A DNA stretch of 64,000 nucleotides from Ctena decussata (Eukaryota; Mollusca; Bivalvia; Lucinida; Lucinidae). How positions within the stretch are numbered: position 1 is the first letter of the stretch; each line of letters begins with the position of its first letter. The stretch covers positions 103,091,298 to 103,155,297 of the forward strand of contig OZ022498.1 of assembly GCA_963989385.1 (NCBI GenBank), given 5' to 3'. Below, one piece after another: positions 10,676 to 22,863 of the stretch. A model generated the notes under the pieces. It did no database searches. It was not told the origin of the DNA and worked only from the letters and a program-made list of their open reading frames with translations. Made by a program: the position numbers and the translations under genes.

Positions 10676-11209
10676 TGTACATATTGAACTACATCCTACA
10701 ACCCACAATCGTACTTGCAAACCTAGGCGTTCGTAGTTCATGGACTATACAAACATTCTGATGTGCAGGCAAAATTTGTCGCCACCAAAGCAGTAAACTG
10801 CGCTTAAATACGGAAAACGAAAACGTTAAAATATGAATAAATGTGATCTGTAATGGAACTAATTTATATACTCGTGACGTCAATTAGCGCCATAGCATGC
10901 ACCACATTAAGGGTTTTTTCCATAAGTTATAATGGTAGCATTTGGTCATCATGCGTTTGATTTGCCTTCATTAGACGGCGTCATATGGTATAACATCATG
11001 GATGTCATGATGTCAGATCAAACGTTATGATCCCAAATGTGTTAGAAACGCTTATTCAGTTATTATATTCTGTGGCAAATGGTATTACGCTTAGTTTAAA
11101 GAAATGAATTAATAAATATGCAAGTTAGATTTTGGTCGATCAATTTAATGTAAATAGGTCATTGTTTAGATTATTCATGTTTTATGTGGGGTATGTCATG
11201 GTAATGCCT
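10676..11209. other. Unassigned sequence
   Basis: No feature recognised. Confidence 0.35.
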
Positions 11210-12010
11210 GTTGACGTCAGTATACTTCTTGACAATGTTTGACGTCAGATCCTTCGACGCACATGCGTAGTAGGATCTACGTTTCTTCATTGGCGGAAGT
11301 GGTAAGCACACTTTTAGCTTTACATCGTGAGCGCGAGTCGTGTCTAGTGACACGGCTGGCGTGTGCACGTTATGCTCGGCATTCGCCGAGGGCGTTGTAT
11401 GGTATTTCCAAGACAGGCCCAAGTCTTACGCATTGTTATTATGTAGTTACAATGTATTAAGTGTAAGTTCGTTATTTTTAGGCACATCAAGTCCGGCAGT
11501 CAGCTGTTAGGGCTTAGAGCCACGTCTCACCTGGAGATGCGATATACGTCTCCAGGTTAATACCAACCCGGGTAGAGGCAGTTACAACGCCGTTTGTGCA
11601 AGGTTCCCAAGCAGAGGCGGGAAGCACAAAATGTAGGCGGAAGTGGTTAGCACAGTTTTGCCAGATTCTGTGATAAGATCTGAAGGTCACATCAAGTGTG
11701 GGACAGTGTTCGTCCACTAAGGTGTTTTAATATATATAGACTGGTCCCTGGTACAATCCAGGGAGCGACCAGTATATAATCGTGCACGTGTTTATATGAG
11801 TTGGTGTTCCTCATGATATATGGACTGGCCCATGACATGATCCAGGGAACGACGAATTGAAGTCTACCAACATAAGGCCTTGTTTTTTTGTATGAGCTCA
11901 AACTGACGTCTTTTGTTCTTTGTGTTTTCCTTTAGTTCATGGCGCTGAGCCGAGTACGGTGTTGACGTCAGACGGTAATCTATTTGCGTATTGTACGCAA
12001 ATCGATTACA
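11210..12010. repeat. Internally duplicated region with TGACGTC motifs
   Basis: Two diverged copies of a GGCGGAAGTGG(T)TA(A)GCACA block (about 11293 and 11637) and two of CACATCAAGT (about 11483, 11690). A tandem pair of about 80 bp at 11728-11860 has GACTGG-CCC and ATCCAGGGA-CGAC in each copy. TGACGTC occurs near 11212, 11239, 11904 and 11963. A hairpin of ATTTGCGTA/TACGCAAAT lies at about 11980-12003. No gene recognised. Confidence 0.5.
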
Positions 12011-12287
12011 GATTTGAAACAAACACCTTACTTGGGCCAGCGACATGAACTGATATGTGTTGTATATTATTGTAATTGTGACAGTTGTAAATTGTATTGT
12101 TGTATATAGAATTTACATTATATATAAACTTCAAAAATTCTAACGTTGTTAGGGTTTCCTTGTTAGCGTATTACACTAGTAGATAACCCTTTAACCGGAA
12201 GTCACCCTCCGCCGTCCTGGCGACGCATAAGGCTCTACACCCGTGTCGACCGTGTGTAAAACCTTCTGCGTAAAAAAGAGTCTTCAA
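12011..12287. other. Unassigned sequence
   Basis: No feature recognised. Confidence 0.35.
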
Positions 12288-12420
12288 ATCTGTGGAATGC
12301 ACATTCGTGTCGAAAAACTACATGCAGAATTTCAGAATATGACACAGATCTTGTCCTAACAAGAACTGTGTCATCATTTTCTGCATGTAGTGTTTCGACA
12401 TGAATGTGCATTCCACAGAT
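12288..12420. repeat. 133-bp near-perfect palindrome
   Basis: ATCTGTGGAATGCACATTC at the left is mirrored by GAATGTGCATTCCACAGAT at the right. Pairing continues through TCGAAAAACTACATGCAGAA and TGACACAGATCTTGT to the centre. Probable MITE or recent hairpin. Confidence 0.9.
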
Positions 12421-13451
12421 AGATTATATAAACATATACTGATGCAAGTACATCCGAAAAAATTGTATAGTTGAGAAACAAAGAAGGACCCACTGTGATG
12501 GATTTCCCATATACGCGCAAACGGCACCTAAATACATAGCCTCAAATTAGCCTGCGCATTGTAGCAGTTTGATCAGAGTTGTTCTCTTTGCATATTCCAT
12601 ATTTCAATGGAACTAAGATGAACTTAAAACGAGAAAAATGAAGACGCTAGAATTGGCCAATGGGCGAAAAGGCGTGGTCCGATTTCAGTGTTTAATACAC
12701 AAGGTTTAAGGCTCGTTTTCACCTGACAACATTCACTGGTTTTGCAGTGATTTTATGGAATGCATTGAATAAAAATAACTGCCAATAAGGGACACCATAT
12801 GTTTAATAGTCCATGTTAGATGGTTTCACCTACTATTAACAAAGAAAACAGATGTGCTTATTAAACCAAGGCATAGCACTAAAAGAGTTACGTAAAAGAG
12901 TTGCATTCTTATAAGATATAACATGATAAAGTCATCCAGAAAAAATGCTTATAATACACGTACACTCACACATTACAGCCCACCTAAGGCGCCGTTTATA
13001 TCCAAAATCTGCCTAGGCCAGATATAGAATTCTAATTTGGTCTAGACCTAATCTGAATTCTAATGTTATCCATGCATACCTTTAAGTCAGATATTACCTG
13101 TAAATGCAAACATAAGATGTCGAAAGAGTGATGTCGATACTTGGTCTATATCTTTTCCAAGGCGCTTCTGGTCCAATACAGAATGTTGTATCAGTGCAGT
13201 AAATAAAAGTGTATGGGTACACTAACATATTTTTTCTACCATTTTTAAAAAGAGGAGTTATTATGTGACTTCCTGTTTGATTTCGTGAACAACGAAAAAC
13301 TATCTTACGGGAAAGAATTCGCACCTACAGGAACACATTTTTCCTTCAAAAGTTGGCCACTATTAAGAAAGAATCTAAGAATAAAAATGGCAGATATGCT
13401 TCAAGCGAGAATTTACTCATTCTCCATAAAATTTATGGTGTGTAAATGTAT
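12421..13451. other. Unassigned sequence
   Basis: A low-level match to the TTCCTGT/GGGAAAGAATT(C) family lies near 13260-13340. No gene recognised. Confidence 0.35.
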
Positions 13452-13687
13452 GAGCCGCGACACGAGAAAACCAAAAAAGTGGTTGTGCGCCCAGCGCAGA
13501 CTAAGATCAGCCTGGGCGTCCGCCCAGTCTGATCAGAGTCTTCGCTTTGCGCTTTAAGGGTAGCTAAGGGTTTACGCTATTGCCATGCAGACAGCGACGA
13601 CTCTGATCAAACTGGGCAGATGCTCAGGCTGATCTGAGTCTGTGCTGGGCGCACAACCACTTTGTTGGTTTTCTCGTGTCGCGGCTC
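13452..13687 (-). mobile_element. GAGCC palindrome MITE, copy 2
   Basis: Complete from GAGCCGCGACACGAG to CTCGTGTCGCGGCTC. The centre (AAGGGTAGCTAAGGG, ATGCAGACAGCGA) is opposite to copy 1. Flanking 4-mers (GTAT, ACTA) do not match. Confidence 0.95.
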
Positions 13688-14274
13688 ACTAAAGATCGTC
13701 AAGTTAGTCATGATATGCCTTATGCAATGTTTCCTATTATAAGGATTTTTTTGCAAGAGAGAAATTTGTAAGCTGTTCTTGGTAGTAAGCTGATTGATGG
13801 TCCTAGACTATTAGACATTTAGATTCTCGGATGTCTGACAGCCAATTATAGCAATCATGACTTTATCAATCCTGGTACGATCGATCAGATGTTGATAAAT
13901 GATTGACTATGCAGCAGGATATAGGAACCACAGGAACACAAGAGGAACTGCAGTAGTCGCTAAGCCATCTGAGAATACGAAATAAGGCAATCGCTACATA
14001 TATAATCACTTTGCGTTCTTAAAGGCAGGGGTGGACTATAAAAGGCAAAATTTGCTACCTATTCTCAGTTTTCCAATAGCCACCAAAGGGTAAACATCTA
14101 CAGTAGCTCTTGTAGATTTATCTCTAATTTGATTGGCAGTTGATTTGCTGGGGTAGTTACCTGTGAAAGTATTGACAGCTGTTATTGGCTAAAACAGGAC
14201 AGTGGCCTAATTTGCACAGTAGCTAAGCCGCGCCCACTTACTGCATACAGGTAGCTAATCCTCTACCGGGGGGT
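13688..14274. other. Unassigned sequence
   Basis: No feature recognised. Confidence 0.35.
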
Positions 14275-14660
14275 TCAGAAATCCTGCCTTTAAGGGCCAA
14301 CACTACGGCTTACAAATCCAAAGAGCAACCACACCCCAGGAAGCGACCGAACCAGACCCCAAACCCCCTCCCCAACACCAAAGGGAAAGACTTACAAAGA
14401 AATCCCAACAAACAATAAATTACAAGTGATAAGCCAAGTCAGCAGCTCTTTCCCAAATAGGTGGCAACTCAGCTATCTTTATTGAGCTAAATAATTTAGA
14501 CCAACAGAAGGGTTACAATAGACTAAGCAAATTATTCGAAAAACATTTAACAGTTATTTTTACCTATTTTCTATTTTTATTATAGAAGGGTTAAAATGAG
14601 AACACAATAAATTAAACTGCACCAAACATAAAACAAATGCAACCGCAACGAAAATACCGC
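14275..14660 (-). repeat. Diverged Penelope-type 3' region
   Basis: Keeps landmarks in the same order as the copy at 9283: AGTCAGCAGCTCTTTCCCAAA, a GGTGGCAACTCAGC block and ACCGCCTTGGGAA. Sequence between them has diverged strongly. Confidence 0.5.
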
Positions 14661-14906
14661 CTTGGGAATTTTTGGCATGTTATTTTTAGAACCGTATAAG
14701 TGTGGTGTTATTATTTTATATGAAAGTGGTCAAAGTACCCAAATCATAAGTCCGCACTCGTAAGTCATTTTAACATTGACAGTTCCGGATTATCATAGAT
14801 ACATGGACATGGACCCCAAAATAGAGGTATGATCAGGTGCTCGCAAGTAGTAAGCATCATCTGCCTATTTTCTTTTATACTTTTCAATGAATTATAGAGA
14901 TTTCTC

Positions 14907-14969
14907 GGTGAAATCGAAACTGATAATCTCACTGTTTCAAACAGTGAAATTATCACTTTCGATTTCACT
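14907..14969. repeat. 63-bp palindrome
   Basis: GTGAAATCGAAACTGATAAT and CTCACTGTTT are mirrored exactly or nearly so about a centre at 14938. Two overlapping short frames on opposite strands arise from it. Confidence 0.85.
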
Positions 14970-15384
14970 GTTTCAGAAATCAGTTTTTTGTGAAATAGCC
15001 TCAAGTTTTTTGTTGATTAATTGGCTAAATCTTATCTGGCTTGACAAAAATTACGTCACACTTGTTTGCACGTCATTACGACTTTAATGACGTCACTTAA
15101 AGCGCCAACGTAACATTCTAACTGCACGCGACGTCAGGCCGCTTGAGTCTCCTGTAGACATTCTTTCTTGGCAAATTTTTCGAGATCTGCTTATCAAAAT
15201 GATATTTCAAGCTATTTTTCAGTTGCAAACTATGTTAACAACCAAAATCATACCCACTAAACACGCTGGAAGTATCAAATTTGACGCAAAACGGCTAGAA
15301 AAAAAGTTGTGTTTCTGTCGTGACGGCTGACGCTCTTGAATAAACAGAATTATTGCGATTTTCAAGGATAAAAGAAATAGAAAA
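14970..15384. other. Unassigned sequence
   Basis: Contains a TGACGTCAC site at about 15088. No gene recognised. Confidence 0.35.
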
Positions 15385-15533
15385 TTTGACTTTTTTCAGT
15401 GTAAGATGAATTTTTATTTCACTCATGAACACCAAAAGTGGTATTTTCACTCGTGGCTTCGCCACTCGTGAAAATACTACTTTTGCTGTTCATTCGGTGA
15501 AATAAAAGTCGATCTTACACTGAAAAAGTCAAA
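15385..15533. repeat. 149-bp palindromic MITE
   Basis: TTTGACTTTTTTCAGTGTAAGAT at the left pairs with ATCTTACACTGAAAAAGTCAAA at the right. The centre is TGGCTTCGCCA flanked by TTTTCACTCG/CGAGTGAAAA. Arms about 70 bp. Confidence 0.9.
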
Positions 15534-15985
15534 TATCCTCTATATAATACACCCGCCATATCTATGTATCAGTTGAAAAAGTCAATGGAAATGAAAGTCC
15601 GGTATTTGTAAGCTTAACTAAGCTTCGGTTGTGGCCATCAAATCGGAAATTAGTTTAGAAACGGCCATATTGTATGGATCATGGAGGTCATGGTGTCTCA
15701 CATAAAACTTCTTAAACTTTTAACTATAAATCGTTATGGTCATGCATATGATTCATTTTATTTTATGGGAGGCTTCTTAATTGATGTCTGTTCATTCTTC
15801 CGTATGTTCGTCGAAGGATTGGCTAGCGATCAAATGAGCCTAGTTCTTTAAATCTGGTATATAGGCCCTACTGTATAATATACCACCGGACCTAGAGCAT
15901 GTGTCCAATATTCACCCCTGTATCTTCGTCTGTTTTCTCTACATATGTTTTAATTCGAAAAAGGGTTTCTCTGGACTTAAGAAAA
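15534..15985. other. Unassigned sequence
   Basis: No feature recognised. Confidence 0.35.
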
Positions 15986-16582
15986 GTAAAAAGTATGCAA
16001 AGACCAGGAACTGAAACAATCAAAATCCAAATCCAGCCCTCAAACCATAGTTGGAAACAACTAAGATTTACAGAGAACATATGGCCAACCGAGTGAGCAG
16101 CTTGTTCCCAAAAGGTGGCCACTCAGCAACCCAAACCGAACCAAAAATAATAATAACATACATAAGGTAAAACATCACAGAAACTCTGACACCAAAAACA
16201 GGCAACAAAGAACCACAACAGAACTACCGCCTTGGAACGGTCAGTAATGAATTACTGGGGGGCTTAAATCGATTTTACAGGCCCAACCTCACCCTCAGTT
16301 TCTGAAGTGGTACAAAACATTTAGTTGGTTGTTCGGTTCGCATGATAACCCTCTAACTCGTCAATGAATCATCACGGTAAACACATAAATCAAATTTCAA
16401 CACCATGAAGAAGCAAAGACGAGGACTCAACAGATACAACGGGCCGTCTGACAGGTGGAGATCCCTGTCCTGCCAAACAACCCCACTGGAAATCTGAAGC
16501 AAAAGAAGGTCACCAGTTGAGCCCCGGTGGACCAAGCAACAGACAAAAAGGCTCCGGTCCCAACCAACTAAAATATATAGCT
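15986..16582 (-). mobile_element. 3' untranslated region of the Penelope-like element
   Basis: Downstream of the RT stop codon at 16583-16585 on the minus strand. The distal part (15986-16350) is the same sequence found at 9283-9660 and 47648-47811, ending in all three at the same base. Compared with those copies it lacks about 14 bp (ACAAATAATCAAGA) near 16067. This segment ties the widespread non-coding repeat to an RT-encoding parent. Confidence 0.75.
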
Positions 16583-17529
16583 TTAGGTCGGGGCCATCAT
16601 AGAGTCTGACGACCGATCCCCCGGTGTGCAATTAAAGAGTGCAGCAAAGCTATCAACCGTGATTGGGTTAATCACTAAGCATGCAGACTGTCGCATAACA
16701 TTTAAATTATAGCCAATACGTTTGTGACGTATTATTATTTTTCGGAATTGATCAGAAAAATCAGTCCTTCCTTAATCTTTTTGAATTTGTATACTAAGTC
16801 ACCATAAAATTCTGGTTCCGATATGCCTTGGGGTAAAAGAAATTTTAATCCGACATCAAATTTTGAAACCAATTCATGGTGTCTGCGATAGAACTTAGAA
16901 AAAGCTTTTCTAAGCTTATGATACCGATAGCCCTGTTGAAGAAGTTTAGCAGTTAAACATTTATTACGAGCATTAAAGTCATCTACATGACTACACACTC
17001 TAGCAAATCTTATAAGTTGAGAAATATACACTCCATAAGAGGGACGACGTGGAACGTCACCATCCAAAAATGGAAAATTAACTATATCAAAGTCAAAGTC
17101 ATCACGTTTATCATAAATTTTAGAAGATACAAAACCGTTAGAAATAGATAGATGTAAATCCAAAAAGGGGGCCTCGGTATCTGAAGTATTAGCTTTATTC
17201 AATTTAAGTTCAGGTGGGTAAATTTGGTTAACCATGCTTTCAAAATAAGGATTATCAATATTCAGAAGATCGTCTAAATATCTAGAGGTTGAGTTAAATG
17301 CCTCAATGATATCAGCTTGATTATCAACAGAAAGAGAAGTCATGAAATCTCTTTCATAACAAAATAAAAACAAATCGGCCACAAGAGGAGCACAATTTGT
17401 ACCCATCGGAATACCAACAATTTGTCTGTATAACTTATTACCAAATCTGATGTAAATATTATCTAAGAGATATGATAAGGCGTCACATACATTCTGACAT
17501 GACCAAAGACTATATGAAAGCCTGAAACC
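16583..17529 (-). pseudogene. Penelope-like reverse transcriptase, C-terminal half, frameshifted
   Basis: The frame is open from 17529 down to a stop at 16735, with a later Met at 17406. It contains the RT motif region VGIPMGTNCAPLVADLF, then SRYLDDLLN, a variant of the catalytic YxDD, then FLDLHL and KIYDKRDDFDFDIVNFPF, and a basic RYHKLRKAFSKFYRRHH stretch. MGTxxAP plus YxDD points to Penelope-like elements rather than LINE (PQGS) or LTR (PFGL) types; this is family knowledge from memory. After the stop, a neighbouring frame from about 16,765 continues with DFSDQF, HKRIGYNLNV, SACLVINPITV and ends at TAA 16583-16585, so one indel breaks the gene. No GIY-YIG domain is seen. The 5' side ends at an in-frame TGA (17530-17532), and AT-rich unrelated sequence follows: the copy is truncated. 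Confidence 0.8.
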
Positions 17530-17896
17530 TCAAACTTTTTTTAGTACTGACCCATAAATAGTTATATTGATTTTAAGAAAAACAATTTTCTTTGAATATC
17601 TGTTCTAATTGCCTTATTTCTATCCATTTTTCTGCCTCTAAATATGTCAATCAGGTTTAGCCTTAAAATTAGCGTCGGTTAAAGCCTGTTTTTCTTACCA
17701 TTCTACATGTGACGAATAAATTTTGTTGCATGTTTTATCTAATCAACACGAAAATAAAGTTAGAATTCTCAAAAATCACACAGAAATACACCATCATTCG
17801 CATTATCGTGTAAACGACAATTATTATTCATCTGGGGTCCTATATATAAAACAACTTAAGTGGTTGCTATGCTATTGCTAAGTCTAAATTTCTTTT
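17530..17896. other. Unassigned sequence
   Basis: AT-rich; no feature recognised. Confidence 0.35.
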
Positions 17897-17993
17897 AAGG
17901 AGGTTCCCTACAACTATAAAATTTGCTCTAGAGGAACAGTCTTAAAAAGACTGTTCCTCCAGAGCAAATTTCATAGTTGTCGGAAATCTCCTT
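17897..17993. repeat. 97-bp palindrome
   Basis: AAGGAGGTTCCCTACAACTAT pairs with the right end; AATTTGCTCTAGAGGAACAGTC pairs with GACTGTTCCTCCAGAGCAAATT about a TTAAAAA centre. The AATTTGCTC-GAGCAAATT hairpin resembles the centre of the G repeat at 49860-50045. Confidence 0.85.
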
Positions 17994-18109
17994 TATAGAT
18001 ATTCAGCCTTAGTAAACGACTTAAGTGGTTTTACAAATACGGCCCCAGGTGTACTGTGCCTTTTCAACACAGTCAATGTTAAAAGCAAACTGGCTTTACA
18101 CAAGCTGCT

Positions 18110-18460
18110 GTTCGGACGAGTTCACATAAGTGTCTATTTAAGAGCAGTTAATAGCAAAACAGCTGTTTTGTAACCTTTAGGTTTTTGTGCAAAAAGCGGA
18201 AAAAAATGCCCGTTAGCAAAACGCATGACATGAAAGAATTATGCAGCCCAGCATGTTTCCTTTTCATCGACATTAGCTTCTCTTATTTCAGGGCTTATTA
18301 ATGAGATGGGTTCTTGGTTGGTAATGAAAACTCCTACGTAACCTTTCTTCCTTTGAAGTTTTGAAATTGAAAAAACCTAATGGTATTATCACTGTTCTCA
18401 GAAAATTCGACTGTGAAATTAGATATTCTATTGAATTTTCCAAAGAGATTAAGTCAATAT
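18110..18460 (+). repeat. Interspersed repeat Z, copy 1
   Basis: GACTCCTACGTAA in this copy reads AACTCCTACGTAA; it is followed by CCTTTGAAGTTTTGAAATTG and TTCGACT(G/T)TG in the same order as 47225-47440. Confidence 0.6.
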
Positions 18461-18789
18461 CCATAGAGAAAAAATATCGATTAAAGTTTAGAACTCGTTT
18501 CGCGTGCTGTGTATCTTTGACCGGATTAAGTTGGTTCCGATATTAATGAAAAAAATTAATTTTTCATGTGTCAGAAAAAAACAAAACTTTCTAAGATGGC
18601 TAACAACCGCCTAATGAAGTCAAATGGACGTGGCTGTGAAAATAGATGCTACGTCCTGAAGACGTAATAAGTGAGTATAACGGCAAATCGCAGGCATTTG
18701 GAAATATTAACATTCTCAGTGCATTTATTGAAAAGCCTTATGGTAGACCATTAGAATGTAATATGTGTTAACATCAATAACTACATCGT

Positions 18790-18916
18790 TTTTTCTGATG
18801 TCTATCGAAGTATAAACTACGTTGGGTCCCTCGCAAAGTTTACATGAACCCCTTCGGGGTTCACTTACTTTGCACTCGACCTAATGTAGTTTATACTTTG
18901 ATAAACATCAGAAAAA
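18790..18916. repeat. 127-bp palindromic MITE
   Basis: TTTTTCTGATGTCTATCGAAG and TATAAACTACGTTGGGTC are mirrored on the right side. Central hairpin is GAACCCCTTCGGGGTTC. Confidence 0.9.
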
Positions 18917-19810
18917 TAAATTCATTCCTTAAATAACGTAATTTCAGACCAGATAAACAAAGCTAGATATATTTTAGCACTTACGGGGCCGAGTTTAATA
19001 TTGTGTGAAGCATCAATGCCATTTTCAGTTTTCACATACTCCTTCAGACAATTGCAGTAGTAATGCGATGTATTTAACTGCTTACAAAAGTATACCAATC
19101 ATGTTATTCTCAAATACGACCGATACGTTGCATTAAACAGGACACTTTCCGTCCTCGCCTGGAGTTAATTATTTGTTGAGACGGCATTAAAAGGTCTGAT
19201 TACATCGACAGACTCGTTTTATTGCAAAATAAGAGTCGTTGTAAATGCTACTGAAGGTCCATGAACCGATTTGGTCAATCACTGCACATTAAGAAAGTTT
19301 AAAAACCCTAATGGCTCTTTCAGCGGTGAAAGCGCCTAAACAGAAGTCATTACAAGCAGTGGTGTCACAGACATGCTGGATGACAAGATGTTGGCTGCAT
19401 GTACTTGTCATGTCACCGGTAGAAAGTAAGGAACGACACCTCTCTCTATAATATACGTGCTACACAAAAATTTGACAATGACCGAGAACTGCGTCTTGTA
19501 TATTGTACCTTTACGACAGAACAAAGGTTTGCTGTTATAGATTGTAACAAAGTGAAAATTCGTTTAAGTGTAAGTATAGCAAATTTAGTCCGACAAATGT
19601 GCCGGCTTATCAGTAACATGCCCTACTTTTCGGTCATCGAAATTGTTTAGCATGTTTAGTGTACTATCCGTATATATGCTGCTTGCATTTACTGCCAAGA
19701 AAGAATCTGATCAAATGTGCAGTGCTTTTAATATGAAGAATTTGGGTCTGTAGTTTGCTTGCTTGTATTAAGCTAATGTTCTTCTCATTAATTTCACTTA
19801 GTAAAAGAAA
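18917..19810. other. Unassigned sequence
   Basis: No gene, repeat or array recognised in about 900 bp. Confidence 0.4.
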
Positions 19811-19920
19811 CTAACCCATTAATGCCTAGCATCCCATTAATAAAACATAGACAAACCGTGCATGGCCAGGTCAGATGCCGCAAAATGCGGCGTCTGTTCA
19901 GGATCTACACTATTTGCATA
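19811..19920 (+). repeat. Interspersed repeat V, copy 3
   Basis: AACCCATTAATGCCTAGC, then GATGCCGCAAAATGCGGCGTC hairpin, then TACACTATTTGCATA. Best preserved of three copies. Confidence 0.65.
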
Positions 19921-19996
19921 GGGAAAATTGGTATTTCTCCAATAAAATTATACGAATACGATACAATACATTAGTATACAAATTATACATAAACAT

Positions 19997-20330
19997 TAAA
20001 CAAAATACAGGGTGTCTCAAAAAAACGTGGACCGTTTTAAAAATTGTTTTTACTCTTTTTCAAAATGTTGCTTGGTTGCAACAAAATGAATCTGGTGAAG
20101 ATTCTTTATCGTAATACTTTTACAGGATGTGACGTCATGATGACATCATAACGTATAGATGACATCATTTTGTTCTCATCTGCATTGTTGGAAACATAAA
20201 ATGGCATTAAGTGAAAACTAAATGGGTTCAGAGTGCTCTCAGGTCTGCATACTGCGGAAACAACGGTTTATAAAAACTCAAACAATGGAAGTCTGAGAAA
20301 AGCAATGCGCAGGTGAAGTTGGCCGTTATC
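19997..20330 (+). mobile_element. Possible mariner/IS630-type 5' end
   Basis: ACAGGGTGTCTCAAAAAAACG resembles the start of mariner-type terminal repeats remembered as CAGGGTGTCCCAAAA. A weak, stop-interrupted frame near 20215-20290 could be an N-terminal transposase trace but I cannot confirm it. No matching right end was found. Confidence 0.35.
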
Positions 20331-20747
20331 ACACTGGTCTGGCATTCAACACAGGCAACGAAGGCAACGTACTACAAAACTTGATTTTTTTTCGCATACT
20401 TCTTAGGATAATTTCAAACTATTATTCTTACGGACCCGGCAGTCTGTTATACCTCTTAGTCAGATCAGATTTTCGAAGAAATTCCGTGTAGTATAAATAC
20501 AGTGCTTGAATAAGTTTCTACATCAATTCGTTGCCTAGTCGCTGTAGCCCAAAAATTGTTTTCAAGCATTTCTTGACTATGCATATCAATTCCATAAAAC
20601 TTTTGATTTCTATTTCAAGAGTCGGAGATCGGATGGTCCGTGGGACTATACTTCTAAAACAAACTTATCCTGATGAGCGGAATAAGCAAGTTTCATGTAC
20701 GTTGTCTTCGTTACCTGTGTTGAATGCCAGACCAGTGTGGTTATATT
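20331..20747. repeat. Inverted repeat with CTGGTCTGGCATTCAACAC arms
   Basis: About 45 bp at 20333-20380 (CTGGTCTGGCATTCAACACA, GGCAACGAAGGCAACGTA) return reversed at about 20690-20742 with two or three differences. The ~310 bp between show no gene. Could be a small element. Confidence 0.7.
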
Positions 20748-21029
20748 GTGGCAAGTAGACCAAATACTTTACAGATGCAACTAATAAAGTACAAATGTAT
20801 GTATTATAACGTTTCGGCCAAGTTGAGTGACAAGACTGATCGTGAAACAATAAACTGTGTCACAAGGGAAGTTGGCTTACGTCAATTATCAGTGTGAAAG
20901 ACTAAATTTAGCTTTGCATTACAAACATGAATATAATCTTTTTTCTACACAAAACTTCAGGCATCTGTTAAGCGAACAAAATTGTGTTTTAGGTGTCTGG
21001 GTTTACCTCAATATTTTTCCGCCATTTTC
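20748..21029. other. Unassigned sequence
   Basis: No feature recognised. Confidence 0.35.
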
Positions 21030-21215
21030 ACAAAGGGGACAACTTTAATTACTTCCTGTCTGTTTCATTGGATGACAAAGCCTTATAAAGCGGAGTCTAC
21101 TCTTGAAGGACAGTATTTGCTCTTTGAATAGCAAATTCTGTCCTTTAAGATTTGACCCAAATTTAAAAAGCAGGCAAAATTGAAATTGACAGAGCTGCTT
21201 CGCTTGAAAATGCAA
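21030..21215 (+). repeat. G repeat copy with central hairpin
   Basis: TTACTTCCTGTCTGTTTC, then a hairpin (TCTTGAAGGACAGTATTTGCT 21101-21121 versus 21130-21150), then CAGAGCTGCTTCGCTTGAAAA. The last motif recurs at eight other sites in the window. Confidence 0.55.
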
Positions 21216-21460
21216 CGGCGTAGCTACCAATACGCAAATACGCAGATGCGTATTGAAATTTTGTCAAATTGACAAAATTTCAACGCGCATCTGCATATTT
21301 TGCACGCTGAAATTTTGTAATTTGAACAAGATATCAGTATCAACTGTCAATAGACTTTACAATATCAAAATATTTTAGAGGCTACAACCCTAGATTTCCG
21401 CTCAAAGATAATCAAACATTATTGTGCGTATCATGTGATTGTCCCTAGCTACGCCCCTGA
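21215..21460 (+). mobile_element. GGCGTAGCTACC MITE, copy 1
   Basis: Ends are (G)GCGTAGCTACC and CCTAGCTACGCCCC in inverted orientation. Inside the left end lies a hairpin of TACGCA(G/A)ATGCGTA-GAAATTTTGTCAA. The whole order is shared with 60818-61028. No exact long target duplication seen. Confidence 0.8.
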
Positions 21461-22863
21461 AAGTGTACTGACTCATTCACCTTGCTGGAACTTAGCGGAA
21501 GCGCAGCAGCACCAGCCTGATCTGGACTGCCACTGTTTGAACACACTGTAATGATCTGTTTGTTGATGGTTCGTTTATTCACGGCAATCTGCTCGGCTTA
21601 ACATTATTCACCTTCGTTATCTCGTTCGAGCAGAATCAAGCATGACTTTCTTTGCACGTAATGAGAATATTCAAGGTATAACGATACCCTCAAGACAGAT
21701 AACTTTTATCTGGAACTCTTTTTCTTCCTTCTCAAAGTAAAAAAATATGCTCCTAGAGAGCGAAAGAAAGAGAGAGAGAGAGCAAACTAATTCCTCAGAG
21801 AATCATGCGTTGGAAACGGAATTCGCCTACTAGGATGTAACCAATAAACTTCTACAGCCGAATCCCTTGTAAAAATAGTGACTAAACAAATACTCATTTG
21901 AACGAAAGTGACGAGAAAAAGCATAGCTTCAGGTATATTTAACAACATATATCCAGACAGCTAACATACCCTAACGGATATCCAGACATAAAGCAAGTGC
22001 AGCTACATGTAACTTATTAGACCTCTCACGAAACAAGAATATCCTTAATTGTCCAGCCGAGTACTGCACTTCAAGGCTACTAATTCTATGTGCGCAGGCT
22101 GGCCTGGATATGAAATTGTTTTCATGATTCGGCTTAATTATGAACTGTAAGCTGCTTACATGTCTTTTAGTACATTTCCTAGAGTTTGGAATTAATACTA
22201 ACGAAGCAATCAGTTGAAATTACCTGTTAAGGCACGCAGCAATAATAACCGTATTCAAGAAATCACTAGTTCGATATTATCAAGTGCAAAATTAGCTACA
22301 CATTATTTTTCAGCTTCATTGTTGAAAAGTAAAATGACTGGCAATGAAACCTACATTTTATCACTACATACTTGTACAGTTTTAGAAGCTAGTTTCGAAG
22401 CCACTGTGCAAAACATCACTGAACAAATACTTATCGTACAAACTAACCGAAGACCATGACAAATAATGTTTAATGCCATATGCAATCAGCGGTGTAAGTA
22501 AGTGACTACACTTCTGGCAGCCGTGTTTACCAGGGATACAGCTGCAGCACTCTAAGACATGTATTTCTTTCTTCAAACATGCAAAGACATTGCTCGTACA
22601 GGAACGTATTTGCTCTGAAAAGAGAGGAAGAGTGAGAGAGACAGAGTGAGAGAGAGAACAAACTCTTAGAATTTTGAAACATACACGCTCCAGTATGCAA
22701 AGGGGGGCAACACTTCTATTTATGTCAGACTGATTTTCTTTGAGCTTTGGGGGTGCCTCAACACACCTTTAGGCAAAATGTATCTCTTTTGTACAAGTAT
22801 ACGGTCTACCTCGTTGTATACGCAAAGCAGTTACCACACCCGGTTAGCTATGTTTTCACAGAT
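21461..22863. other. Unassigned sequence with GA-rich runs
   Basis: AG-rich simple tracts at about 21764-21783 and 22620-22656. No gene recognised. Confidence 0.4.
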
